From NCBI RefSeq assembly GCF_016808095.1, contig NC_068972.1, forward strand, positions 34,875,029 through 34,939,028: a stretch of DNA of 64,000 nt, in the 5' to 3' direction. Shown here one piece after another: positions 44,254 through 56,270 of the stretch (the stretch's first letter is position 1; each line of letters starts with the position of its first letter). The DNA is from Vigna angularis. Lineage: Eukaryota; Streptophyta; Magnoliopsida; Fabales; Fabaceae. The position numbers were made by a program, and so were the translations under genes. The notes under the pieces are model-generated. The model searched no databases. It had not been told where the DNA came from and saw nothing but the letters and a program-made list of their open reading frames with translations.

Positions 44254-46757
44254 ATGCGTACGGATCGAGGGTGGATTAATTTACCACGCATCAACACTGA
44301 GTATGAGAGAGGGGTAGAAGAATTTATAGAGTTTGCGCAACGTAATGCGATTACAAGTAGTGATGATGAAGTCAAGTTTAGATGTCCCTGTGTGAACTGT
44401 TTGAATGGGAGGAAGTTGAACGCAACTGATATTAGGGAACATCTTAGCTGTGATGATTTCGTACGAAGTTATACAACATGGATATGGCACGACGAATTAA
44501 CAGACGTTCCAACTGTCTCTCCAACTAAAAATATATATGATTCTACAATGGATATGGAAGATCGACTGGAAGGAGACAACTTAGATGACGTGATCCGCGA
44601 TGTTGGCGCAGAAGCTTTTGCCCAAGCGCATGTGTATGAAACGATGTCCATTGATGCATAGACTCCTTTGTATGTCGGTTCAACTAAGTTCACACGGTTG
44701 TCAACGGTGTTAAGGTTCATGAATTTAAAGGCGAGCAATGGATGAACTGATAAGAGTTTTACAGAATTGTTATCGTTGTTGAATGAAATGCTACCAGATG
44801 GAAATACATTACCCACTTGTAATTATGATGCAAAAAAATTCATTGTCCGATGGGTAGGGAGTATAAACGGATACATGCATGTCCGAATGATTGCATATTA
44901 TTTAGGAATGGGAATGAAGTTTTGATAAAGTGTCCAAAATGTGGGTTATCACGATACAAGTCAAAAAACAACGATGAAAATAGTGGTCACACAGAAAAGA
45001 TTGGTTCTGCTTTGAAAGTAGTTTGGTACCTTCCACTCGTGGCTAGACTTAAGCGTTTGTTCGCGAATCCCAAAGACGCTAAAAACCTAAGATGACATGC
45101 AGATGAAAGAACAACTGATGGGCTGCTTCCTCATCCAACTTATTCAAAGCAATGGAAAAATATTGATCAAGAATTCCCCCAATTTGGTGAAGAATGTAGA
45201 AATCTTAGGTTTGGCTTAGCTACTGATGGAATGAACCCATTTGGTAATTTAAGTACCAATCACAGTTGTTGGCCCGTTATACTAATAATTTACAACTTAT
45301 CTCCTGGATTGTGCATGAAAAGAAAGTACATGATGTTGTCAATGTTGATATCTGGTCCAAAGCAGCTTGGAAATGACATCGATGTTTATCTCAGGCCACT
45401 AGTTGAAGACTTGAAGTTGTTGTGGGTTGATGGGGTTGAAATATTTGATGTCTTTGCTTAAGAAAATTTCATGATGCATATCATGTTATTTTGCACCATT
45501 AATGACTTCCCAGCTTACGGTAATTTTTTGGGGTACAGTGTGAAGGGTCATAAAGCATGTCCTATATGTGAAGAAAACACTGCAGCTCATCAATTAAAAC
45601 ACGGAAGGAAGACAATGTATATGCGTCATCGGCAATTTTTACAATCTAATAATTCATATCGAAGGTTAAAGAAAGCATTCAATGGAGAACAAGAGAAAGA
45701 TAATGCACCCATTCCACTTACTGGACTTGAAGTTCTTGAAAAAGTTAATAAAGTACATCATGTATTTGGGAAAACGTTGAAGAAGTCTTCTGTAACGACC
45801 CCTTGGAAGAAGAAATCAATATTCTTTGATCTTCCATATTGGTCAAAGTTAGATGTTAGACATTGCATAGATGTCATGCATGTAGAGAAAAATGTTTGTG
45901 ATAGCTTGATTGGTACACTACTAAACATCCAGGGAAAAACAAAAGATGAAGTGAATGCGCATTTGGATTTGGTTGACATGAAGATCCGAGAAGAGTTGGC
46001 ACCAAGAGAGATTGGTAAACGTACTTATTTGCCCCCTGCATGTTACAATGTCCAGACAAGAGAAGATAAGTTTTTGTCTTTGTTTAAAGAGTATCACGGT
46101 ACCACAAGGATAGTCTTCAAATATCAATAGCTTAGTGTCAATGCAGGACTTAAACCTTGTTGGACTGCAGTCCCACGATTGTCACGTCTTAATGCAACAA
46201 TTGTTACTAGTGACAATTCGTGGCATTTTGCCCAAAAAAGTTAGGCAGACCATAACTCGATTATGCTCATTTTTCTCGTCAATTTGATGTAAAGTCGTCG
46301 ATCCTACAAAGTTAGATGAACTTTAAAGCGAAATTATCATCATCTTGTGTCAACTAGAAATGCTTTTCCGTCCATCCTTTTTTGACATCATGGTGCATTT
46401 ACTTGTTCATTTGGTGAGAGAAATAAAGTTGTGTGGACCAGTATACTTAAGATGGATGTACCCTATTGAGCGATAGATGAAGATTTTGAAAGGCTACGTC
46501 AAAAATCAATATCGTCCAGAAGGTTTAATGATTGAAAGATATATTGCTGAAGAAAGTATTGAGTTTTGCTCTAATTATATGACTAAAGCAAATATGATAG
46601 GAGTCCCTCGGACATCATGGTTGAATAGATATTCTACAAGTAAAAGCATCCGAGGTGTGAATGTGGTGACGAAAAGTCGTGAAGAATTGATGCAAGCACA
46701 TCTGTACATATTAAACAACACAGATGAAGTGATCCCATTTTTGGAAGCACACAAATG
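44254..46757 (+). pseudogene. TNP2-type CACTA transposase, broken and truncated
   Basis: Starts MRTDRGWINLPRINTEYERG, the transposase-associated domain, with CPCVNC and the REHLSCDDFVRSYTTWIWH motif. It then has the TNP2 core: ACPNDCILFRNG, KCPKCGLSRYK, NPFGNLSTNHSCWPVILIIY, FCTINDFPAYGNFLGYSVKG, CPICEENT, DLPYWSKLDVRHCIDVMHVE. The C-terminal part is ERYIAEESIEFCSNYM and LMQAHLYILNNTDEVIPFLE. Breaks include stops near 44659, 44744 (at a conserved Trp), 45093 (conserved Trp), 45459 and 46128, and frame changes near 44850 and 46130. The protein ends without a stop at 46757, where methyltransferase-gene sequence begins. The enzyme cuts CACTA ends; this copy is inactive. Confidence 0.92.
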
Positions 46758-48616
46758 TTCTACCCGCTCCTTCTATTCCCGCTTCACTCTACGCGCATCT
46801 TCTTTTTTTCTCTTAGTTCTCTCTGCATTTCTTCATCTTTGCTTCACATCTTCTCTTAGTTCTCTCTGGCGCGTCTTCTTCTCCTCCACAAGCTCCTTTT
46901 CATTGAGGGTAGAGTTCAAAACCGCCAATGCTGCAACTCTTCCCGATCAATTGCTCGTCAAAACTCTCGTGCTCTTAGACCACGACTCCTCTAGAAGGTT
47001 AGATCCTTTCTTTTGCTATGTTTGGGCGATTAGGGTTTCACGACAACACAAGAATGAAATTTAATGTGTGCATATGCTCTGTTTTGTTATATCTGGCAAT
47101 ATAACCTACGTGTTGTGATGTTGCTAATTTTGATCAAATGTTAAATTCTAAGCAATTTGTTCTTGGGATGCCCTGGTACAGTGTATGTTCGTAATACTTA
47201 GACTGGCGAGTACTGTATTTTTTTAATGTATTTATTGTTTATTTCTTGTAGCTACATTGGATGAAGTGAATCCGATGAATATTTTTCTTTGATAAACGAG
47301 GCATGTTCAATGTTAGTGACACTGTAGAGTTTTCAGCTGTATTTTATGTTTGTGATAATATGATTGTTTAATGCACTGTTTGACAATTACTATCTACTTT
47401 GTATATTCTTCTAGATAGATGGATTTTTACATAGATTAGTGGTTTTGTAACTGATTAAAGTTTCTGTATACCTACTCCAAAGTACCTTAGTTTATTTGCT
47501 TTAGGAGCTGGGAGCATTATCAGTTTATGTATTTTGTTTCCTTATCGTCAATCTTGCTTCTGACTAAGATCTGGGCACTGTAGTAAGCTTTCCTTATTGT
47601 TTGTTTGAACTTGAAGAATATGAAAATATGACCTACATTTTCACTTCTTAAGATCTTTTCAGATTGTGGAAAATGGAATTGTATACACAATTTCACTTAA
47701 GGGTCAGAAGACAGGATTTTATGCAGACCAGCGTGAGAATCAGAAGTTTATATCAACAATTTCAGATGGTCTAAAGGTTCTTGATCTTTGCTGCTATAGT
47801 GGTGGTTTTGCTCTAAATTCCGTGCGTGGAGGTGCTTTAAATGTCACAGGTAGGTTATATATTTTTAGTTCTCATTTTTTTTCTAACAATTATCACTACT
47901 TACAATTGACATTATAATGTTGTTGATACTTTGTTGTTTTACTGTCTCATGATTGAAATTTGGAAAGGAAGGATGCATACACCTTACCATCCTTGAGCTA
48001 GTGATGTTAAGTATTCCTGACTCGAATCCAAACTTGGAACTAAAGTTATAACATTTATTGCTAAATTTTAACAGTTAAACCTATTAATAGTTAATCATTA
48101 ATCAAGCCAGAGTCTTCCTCTATTGTGGACCATTGATCTGAATGACTTTGAGTCATCCAAATTGCCTGCATATCATATGTATATTGGCTGTGACTCATCC
48201 TGTTTGTTAGAGAAGAAGATTAAGAATAGGATGAAAACTTATGAGTAGGAATGACTGACTCTGTATAGTTTGTCTCCATACCAGATATATAGGCCCACCC
48301 TAGTGAGTTATAATAACCTAAGAACTATTCTGTATCACCGCTAATAGTTTTTTATTTTTAATGTTTTAAAGTAGGTGAATTTATTTTCCCTGGCTTGAAA
48401 TACTATAAGTCTTCAAAAGTAGATTTGTCATTCATCAGTAACAATTGAGAATTTTCTTTTTATATTATAGTAATCTTTTAAAAAGTCTTTGCAGAAACAA
48501 ATATATTCAGTGATTGAGATTTCAGCTGCCGAAGATTAGGGTTATTCGTTGGCTACGATTACAGCTGCAGTTGGTCAATGTATCTTTTCCTTGATTTCTC
48601 TTTTCTATTTTATCTT
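46758..48616 (+). pseudogene. Fragment of an RlmI-like SAM-dependent methyltransferase gene
   Basis: The recognisable exon is about 47664-47850, with AG before it and GTAGGTT after. It reads VYTISLKGQKTGFYADQREN and VLDLCCYSGGFALNSVRGGA, the SAM-binding motif I (usually VLDLCCYTGGFALNA) of large class-I rRNA cytosine methyltransferases. 46758-47040 looks like a 5' exon (an open frame with a Ser/Phe-rich start, then LRVEFKTANAATLPDQLLVK), but its family is not recognised. The next catalytic exons are not found before the copia element nor after it. It is therefore a gene fragment joined directly to TNP2. It could be a host gene cut by rearrangement or a fragment captured by the CACTA. Confidence 0.68.
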
Positions 48617-49088
48617 TGTTGTAAAACTGTATTGCAAAAGATCTTCCATAATTTGTGCGTGTTGCCAACGTCTTCCGCAAGCAAGGGGCTGCCAACGTTC
48701 ATTTTGCAACGTTTCAATTAATTAAAATATTATTTTTCTAAAAGATATTTTGGACTTTTGGATCATGGGCTTGATCCATGAACTCTATAAATAGGGAGCT
48801 CCTCCTCCATTCCAAAACACACAAAATTTCATTCTTTCTTATTCTTCTCTTTTCTGAGTTTCATTCTTTAGCTCTTTTTCTCTTCTAAAATTATTTTGGG
48901 TTATTCTTATACTCTGTTTAGAGTTTCTTGCTAGTTTTGAGATCCTCAGAAATATCTGAGAAGTTCCTGTTGTATCCTGGGGGGCTTGCGCAATACACCG
49001 CGGATAAGTCCTTAAGGACAGTGATCTACACGCCTCAGGAAGTATTTTGTTCGTGATCTTTATTCTACTTTTGTCAGCTTTTATAACA
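48617..49088 (+). repeat. 5' LTR (472 bp)
   Basis: Promoter TATAAATA is at 48786-48793, and the region after it to about 49088 would be the start of the transcript. It contains ATAAGTCCTTAAG at 49004-49016. Confidence 0.96.
48786..48793 (+). promoter_or_regulatory. copia LTR TATA box
   Basis: CTCTATAAATAGGGAG, a strong plant TATA context; the same box is at 53771-53778 in the 3' LTR, where it could drive reading outward into 54074 onward. Confidence 0.75.
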
Positions 49089-49101
49089 ATCTTAAGGACT
49101 T

Positions 49102-52100
49102 ATGGCTGACAACAACAACAACTCAATCCCAGAGAATCAGAATAATGTTTCCGGAACTCAGACGGTCTTCGCGAAACCTTTCCCGGATGTATCAAAAATT
49201 GAAGTCTTCTCTGGTCAGAATTTCCGGCGCTGGGAAGAACGCGTGTCAACCCTCTTAGACATGTACGGAGTCGCTTTTGCTCTTTCATCTTCAAAACCCG
49301 AATCCAGTCTCCCTCCAAATTCAAAACAAGTTGAAGATTGGGTTCATGCAAACAAGGTATGCCGTCATACTTTACTTAGTGCACTCTCTAACGATTTGTT
49401 CGATGTATATTGTTCCTATAAGGAAGCGAAAGAAATTTGAGATTCGTTGATTCTCAAATACACTGCTGAAGATATAGTCAGACAAAGATTCATCATTGGA
49501 AATTACTATCGCTGGGAAATGGTTGAAGATAAGGACATAAAGTCGTAAATTAATGAGTACCACAAGCTACTCGAAGATATCAAAGCGGAGAACGTTCTTC
49601 TTCCAGATGAGTTTGTTTCAGAGCTTCTGATCGAGAAACTGCCGCCTTCCTGGACTGATTACAAGCAACAACTAAAACATAGGCACAAGCAAATGTCACT
49701 TTCAGAGCTGATCACTCACATAATTATTGAAGATACCAACAGGAAAGAATGTGCTGCTGTAAGGGCTAAAGCATTGTCTGCAAAAGCAAACATGGTAGAA
49801 GACAAACCTGCTCCAAAAAGGTACGAACACAAACCTGATCACAATAAGAAAAATAATTTTCGAAAATTTCGCCCCAACACATCTAACCCCACCTTTAAGA
49901 AGAAAGGAAATTGCTTCGTATGTGGGAAGCCGGGCCATCATGCACTGCAGTGCAGACGCAGAGTAAGAAACGACAATCCTCCTAAGGCTAATATAGTCGA
50001 AGGAGATGACATTATTGCTGCGGTCGTTTCTCAAGTAAATATGATGACCAATGTGAGCAAGTGGGTGGTAGACTCTGGTGCTACTAGGCATATATGTGCA
50101 AACAGAAGTGCTTTTACCTCTTACACTAGTGTAGGGGATGGAGAAGAACACGTTTACCTCGGTGATTCCAGGACCACTCCTATTCTGGGAAAAGGGAAAG
50201 TTCTTCTCAAACTCACATCTGGAAAGACTCTGGCCTTGAGTGATGTGCTACATGTGCCATCAATCAGAGTTAATTTAATCTCTATAGCACTACTGGGAAA
50301 AGTGGGGGTTAAAGTGTCATTCGAGTCTGACAAGATTGTAATGACAAAAAATAATGTTTTTGTGGGAAAGGGATATTGTGATCAGGGTCTCTTTGTACTT
50401 AACATTTCTGAAAATATTAATGAATTATCTTCTTCTGCTTATATTATTGACTCATATGATATATGGCATGCTAGATTAGGACATCTAAATTCTTCATATG
50501 TTATGAAATTAAAACAACTAGGATTAATTAATATGCATGATAAACAGAGTAGTAAATGTGATATATGTGTAGAATCTAAAATAACAAAGAAAACATGTTT
50601 TACTGTAGAACGTCAATCTGAATTGTTAGGGTTAATTCATACTGATTTAGTTGATTTGAAACAAACAATGTCTAGAGGAGGTAAAAATTATTTTGTGACC
50701 TTTATAGATGATTATTCTAGATACACCAAAGTATACTTAATCAAACATAAAGATGAAGCCTTTGATGTGTTTCTTACCTATAAAGCAGAAGTAGAAAATC
50801 AATTGAATAAGAAAATTAAGAGGATTAGATCAGATAGAGGTGGTGAGTATGTGTTATTTAATGACTATTGTGTTAAAGAAGGTATCATCCATGAAGTAAC
50901 CCCACCGTATTCACCTGAGTCTAATGGAGTAGCTGAGAGAAAGAATAGAACTCTTAAGGAGATGATGAATGCTATGCTTATTAGTTCTAGTGCACCTGAT
51001 AACCTTTGGGGAGAAGCCGTGCTTACTGCGTGGTTTTTACAAAATAGAATACCTTATAAGAAAACTGGTAAAACTCCGTATGAGATGTGGAGAGGTTATC
51101 AACCAAACCTTAAATATTTAAGAGTGTGGGGGTGCCTAGCTAAGGTGATGTTACCCGATCCTAAGAAAAGGAAAATAGGCTCTAAAACCTCTGATTGTAT
51201 GTTCTTAGGCTATGCTGAACATAGTGCTGCCTATAGGTTTCTAGTTCTTAAAAGTGATACACTTGAAAGAAATTCTATAATGGAGACGAAAAATGCTGAG
51301 TTTTTTGAACATGTTTTTCCTTTAAAGGTTAGTGAGACGTCTCAACCTATAGAAAATAATAATAATAATAGTGAAGCCATGTGTGAGGAATTAAGAAGAA
51401 GTAAAAGACAGAGGAAGGAAACTTCGTTTGGTAATGATTTCTATACCTATCTAGTTGATAATGATCCAAGTAACTTTGTAGAAGCCATTAGTGCTCCTGA
51501 TGCAAAACAGTGGGATAAAGCCATTAAGACTGAAATTGAATCAATTCAGAAAAATAATACTTGGACCTTAGTAGATTTGCCTAAAGGAGCAAAACTCATT
51601 GGTTATAAGTGGATCTTTAAGAAAAAGTATCATCCTGATGGATCTATAGAGAAGTATAAGGCAAGATTAGTAGCAAAAGGTTTTACTCAAAAACCCAACA
51701 TAGATTACTTTGATACTTTTGCTCCTATGACTAGGATTTCCTCTATTCGAGTTCTGTTAGCCTTAGCAGCAATCCATAAGCTAGTGATACACCAGATGGA
51801 TGTTAAAACTGCCTTTCTAAATGGTGATTTAGAAGAGGAAATTTATATGACTCAACCTGAAGGGTGTGTTGTACCTGGTAATGAGAATAAGGTATGTAAA
51901 CTTTTAAAATCTTTGTATGGATTGAAACAAGCACCAAAACAGTGGCATGAAGAACTAGATAATGTATTGTTATGTGATGATTTTTCACCTAATGATGCTG
52001 ATAAATGTGTGTACTCTAAATTTGAAAATGGTGATTGTGTCATTATATGTTTGTATGTGGATGACATGTTAATTTTTGGTACATGCAATGAGATTGTTAC

Positions 52101-53034
52101 TAGAACTAAATTATTTCTAGGATCGAATTTTGAAATGAAAGACATGGGTGAAGCCAACGTAATTTTAGGTGTTAGAATCATAAGGAAGGGAGATAGTATA
52201 TTACTATCCCAAGAACAATACATTGAGAAACTTCTTAAGAAGTTTGGGTATTATGATTTCAAACCCGTGAGTACCCCTTATGATGCTAACTCTAAATTAA
52301 TGAAAAATAGAGGAGAATCATTATCTCAGCCTCAGTATGCCCAGATAATTGGGAGCTTACTGCACTTGATGAGCTTTTCTAGACCCGATATTGCTTATGC
52401 AGTAGGTAGACTAAGTAGGTACACTCAATGTCCAAATTAAGAACATTGGGATGCACTTTCCAGGCTTATGAGATACTTAAGAGGTTCAATGGATTATGCC
52501 ATTGAATATAGTGGATTTCCCGCTGTACTAGAAGGGTATAGTGATGCTAACTGGATCTCTGATTCAGATGAGACAAAATCCACTAATGGTTATGTATTCA
52601 CACTTGGGGGTGGTGCGATTACATGGAGATCTTCGAGACAAACTATTATTGCAAGATCAACAATGGAATCTGAGTTTGTCGCTCTTGAGATGACTGGAAG
52701 TGAGGCTGAGTGGTTGAAAAACTTCTTAGCAAACATTCCACTAGGACTGAAACCAACCCCATCGGTGTCAATACACTGTGATTGCCAATCGGCAATAGCT
52801 ATAGCTAAAAACAAGAATTACAATGGAAAGAATAGACATATTCAATTGAGACATAATTTGGTGAAGCAGCTGCTAAAGAGTGGAACTATTTCCATTGATT
52901 ATGTGAAGTCAGAACGGAATCTAGCCGATCCTCTGACAAAACCCTTGGGAAGAAATATGATCTTAGAAACATCGAGGGGAATGGGACTTAAGCCACTAGC
53001 AAACAAACAAGTGATGGTAACCCAACCTTTGTGA
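49102..53034 (+). pseudogene. copia Gag-Pol polyprotein with three stops
   Basis: One frame of 1310 codons. Domains in order: gag (about residues 25-230); zinc knuckle CFVCGKPGHHALQC; protease WVVDSGATRHIC; pre-integrase IWHARLGHLN with CDICVESK; integrase core (HTDLVD, FIDDYSRY, PPYSPESNGVAERKNRTL); reverse transcriptase (KWIFKKKYHPDG, MDVKTAFLNGDLEEEIYM, LYVDDMLIFG with the catalytic YVDD); and RNase H ([32 protein letters not shown]). The stops are TGA at 49438 (Trp in the family), TAA at 49546 and TAA at 52438 (both Gln-like positions), each one transition from sense. No frameshift is present. The start is 13 bases after the LTR. It cannot make full Gag-Pol, but could be mobilised by relatives. 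Confidence 0.95.
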
Positions 53035-53601
53035 TTGGAGATCCCATGAATAAGGTTCATATGGGTAAAAACAAGTCATTTGTTAGTTCTGATAGCACTA
53101 ATTTGATTTCAAATCAAATATGTCCATTCCTATGGTGTGTATGTGTGAAAGTTCTAGAGACTGCATAATTGAGAGGTTAAACTTTGTAATTAAACAAAGT
53201 TTTAATGATCTTCATATCCCTTACGGGTGGTGTATGACATGCAGCATACATTTGATGAAATCACCTATATGAGTGTCAAGTGGGGCCGCTTGCATGAGAT
53301 CTTGGCATGATCTCTAGAGCACTCATGAATACCGGGCAAGCGCATGGCCTAGTAAGCGCAAAACAGCGATATCAGCAAGGATTGTGGGGGTGTAATGTGA
53401 TTGATAAACCTCTAACATGCTTAAGTGTCTTTGGTTCATATAGCTTGCTATACCAACTACATTGTGTGTTAAGTTTCTTAATCTAGGACTGGCTCATATA
53501 GCTTGCTATACCAGCTCTGATGCATTACAACTTATAAAACCCAGGATTTTTTTTTCTTTCTTTCAATCATTGTTTCTTATCTTTTGCAATATGTGGGGGA
53601 T

Positions 53602-54073
53602 TGTTGTAAAACTGTATTGCAAAAGATCTTCCATAATTTGTGCGTGCTGCCAACGTCTTCCGCAAGCAAGGGGCTGCCAACGTTCATTTTGCAACGTTTC
53701 AATTAATTAAAATATTATTTTTCTAAAAGATATTTTGGACTTTTGGATCATGGGCTTGATCCATGAACTCTATAAATAGGGAGCTCCTCCTCCATTCCAA
53801 AACACACAAAATTTCATTCTTTCTTATTCTTCTCTTTTCTGAGTTTCATTCTTTAGCTCTTTTTCTCTTCTAAAATTATTTTGGGTTATTCTTATACTCT
53901 GTTTAGAGTTTCTTGCTAGTTCTGAGATCCTCAGAAATATCTGAGAAGTTCCTGTTGTATCCTGGGGGGCTTGCGCAATACACCGCGGATAAGTCCTTAA
54001 GGACAGTGATCTACACGCCTCAGGAAGTATTTTGTTCGTGATCTTTATTCTACTTTTGTCAGCTTTTATAACA
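53602..54073 (+). repeat. 3' LTR (472 bp)
   Basis: It matches the 5' LTR except at two sites, where the 5' copy has T and this one has C. Upstream, at 53436-53510, a CATATAGCTTGCTATACCA unit is present twice. Confidence 0.96.
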
Positions 54074-54078
54074 ATCTT

Positions 54079-55904
54079 GGCTTTTAATAGTTGTAGTTTT
54101 GTCTTGTTAAATCTGCATTTGTTTTGAAGAAATAAAAGTTGAAAAGTCAGTCTTGATTGCTTATTTGTCAGCGTAGGAAACAATTGAAAGTCTTGTTGGA
54201 TTTGGTTATATGAAAATTCTCTTCCAAATTAGAGGTAACTTTTCCAAAAGTTTTTTTTCAATCTTTTTAAAGAGCTTTTATTTACTTTTCTCTTCCAAAT
54301 GTGTAACTCTTGCTATTGCTGCTTCATCCTTTATAATTAATGTGATATGTTGGAGCAAGTGAAGATTTGCTCAAGAACAGGATTTATGGTGCCTACTGAA
54401 AATGATGCAGAAAAGTTGGAGTCGAAACATTTTGTTATTTCATAACTTTATATTCCTTTCTTTGAATCTTGCAGTCTTGTTCTCTATTATTGTATCAGTG
54501 CAATTATTATTTTGAATACATGTTCATTAATTTTTCTTTCAAAACTGCATGTTGATTTTTTATTTGATCTTAATTTATTTACTTGTGCAACCTTTTTATT
54601 TGATCTTAATTTATTTTATCCAAAGGTATAAGCAACGTTCTCTGCGCATTATTTTTAAGGCTTTACTTTAATCTTATTATAGATGATACTACTTTCAACC
54701 TGACGCTTCAAATGTGTAACTTTTGAAACAGTTTCAGTTTTATAAATTTAAGAGTCCAAATTTAAAAAATTTAAATATTTTTTCTTTTTTTCATTTTTTA
54801 AAATAATTTTTAAGAACAAAACTGTGATTAAAAACGTATTTCTATACATACTTCTGTGGAACTAAGCCTTCTACACAATATAATATTATTTGAAATATTT
54901 TATATATCATTTGTGTATTATTTTCTAATTGACGTAAAAGTATTCTTCTCCAGTACCAAAAGAAAAAATAGTTTTAATTGTGTATCATAATGACCGTTGG
55001 ATATCTAATCTTGAATTGAATAACATGACAACATTATATTTTAGAACTTTGGTTAGTTTCTGTCAATCGCAAAACCCTTCTCATGACCTTGTTAGATGCC
55101 GTCCTTGGAAGGGAAGGCAGTGGTACAACTTGAGAAACCTACACAAATGAGCATGTATTTAACGAAAGAACTTGCTCAGTGATAAAAAAAAAGGAGAAAA
55201 AATATTTCATTAGTTTATTGTTGTAGCTTTTGAATTAGACTATATTGTTATAAATATTATTATAAACTCAGTTTATTGTTATGATATTAATTTTACTATA
55301 ACTAATTAGTGTATGTATAAGTATTTTTTAATTAGTTTAAAAATATACTAGAGTTTTGGTTCTTTTTTATATTCAAATTATAAAGATGTTTTTTAATTTT
55401 GGTTTTTCAGCGTTCAAGACTATCCAACAACAATGATTGTGGGTATTATGTGTGTTAATATATGAAGGAAATTATCACATACTGTGAAAGAGGAACAATT
55501 TCAACTAATATAAGTTATCTTTATTGTCATAATTAATTCGTAGTAAAATTTAATTAACTAATTTTATATTATTTTTCTTTCTTGCAGTATTTTTCTATAT
55601 GCAAATGTCAACAATATCGTGAAAGTCAAATTATTGAAGTTAAGGAAAATTGGTGTTTACATGTAATTAGTACATGTTTATAGATTATATTATGGTGATG
55701 TACATGCCTATAAGTACTTATAGGATATATATGTTATGGTTGTATATATTTTGATGTGTTAATAGAAACATTATTGTTAGGTAAATCTTGTATATATTTT
55801 GATGTGTTAATAGAAACATTATTGTTAGGTAAATCTGAGATTGAATTTTTTGCAGGTCTGGATATGGATAGTAGCACATACAAATCAAATATTAAAAAAA
55901 ATGT
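54079..55904. other. Intergenic or intron-like DNA right of the copia element
   Basis: T-rich sequence continuing the copia target. No further methyltransferase exon was recognised. A 48-bp unit is tandemly doubled at 55741-55836. Confidence 0.4.
55741..55836. repeat. 48-bp tandem duplication
   Basis: Two virtually identical units start at 55741 and 55789 (TGTATATATTTTGATGTGTT...). Confidence 0.92.
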
Positions 55905-56270
55905 CACTTTTTATACCGGTTAAAGTCACATTAGGTATAAAAAATCTTGTTTGTTCACACCGGTTATAACATCATCCGCTATAAAAGTGAGTTCCTTTTA
56001 TACCTATTATGTTACCAACAGGTATAAGAGTGAGTTTTTTTAAAATAAGAGAGGCGACTTTTTTATACCTGATCCGAGAATATTATGTGTAAATATCAAA
56101 TTTTTATACCTGTTACAGAAATAATCAGTGTAAAAAAATTATACTTTTATACCAGTTCTAGAATCGGTGTAATATGACGAAAACTTTCTATACCCCTGCA
56201 TCTATATCTACTAAAAAAAGGAATAAAAATCCTTTTTTAACAGGTATAAACAGCCTCTTTTGACATAGTG
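55905..56270. mobile_element. CACTA-like terminus, third family
   Basis: The right edge ends GACATAGTG at 56270, on the minus strand CACTATGTCAAAAGAGG. The block is filled with TTATACCGGTT / TTTATACCTG motifs in both orientations, as expected for subterminal repeats. The left limit at 55905 (CACTTTTTATACC) is only suggestive, and the element may be a short deletion derivative. Confidence 0.5.

Larger units (their letters stand above)
42330..46757 (+). mobile_element. CACTA element, left end to truncated TNP2
   Basis: The left end CACTAGTACAAAATGTGC at 42330 is preceded by GTA (42327-42329), which would be the 3-bp target duplication. Subterminal CCTCGGTT motifs fill 42370-42900, then come a leader exon, a 1.03-kb intron and the transposase. 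The TNP2 frame stops matching at 46757, where unrelated sequence begins. No matching right terminus was found in the window, so the right half is lost or lies elsewhere. Confidence 0.8.
48617..54073 (+). mobile_element. Ty1/copia retrotransposon, structurally complete, young
   Basis: Both LTRs are 472 bp, start TGTTGTAAAACTG and end TTATAACA, and the target duplication is ATCTT (48612-48616 and 54074-54078). The LTRs differ at two sites only (T48662 versus C53647; T48937 versus C53922), about 0.4%. A purine tract TGTGGGGGATT precedes the 3' LTR. One 1310-codon frame (49102-53034) carries all domains but has three stops. It sits in intron-like sequence of the methyltransferase fragment. No standard tRNA primer site follows the 5' LTR. 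Confidence 0.96.

Noticed and set aside
46203..46213. ACTAGTG as the right end of the CACTA at 42330
   Set aside because: It lies inside the TNP2 coding frame and has no subterminal motifs nearby.
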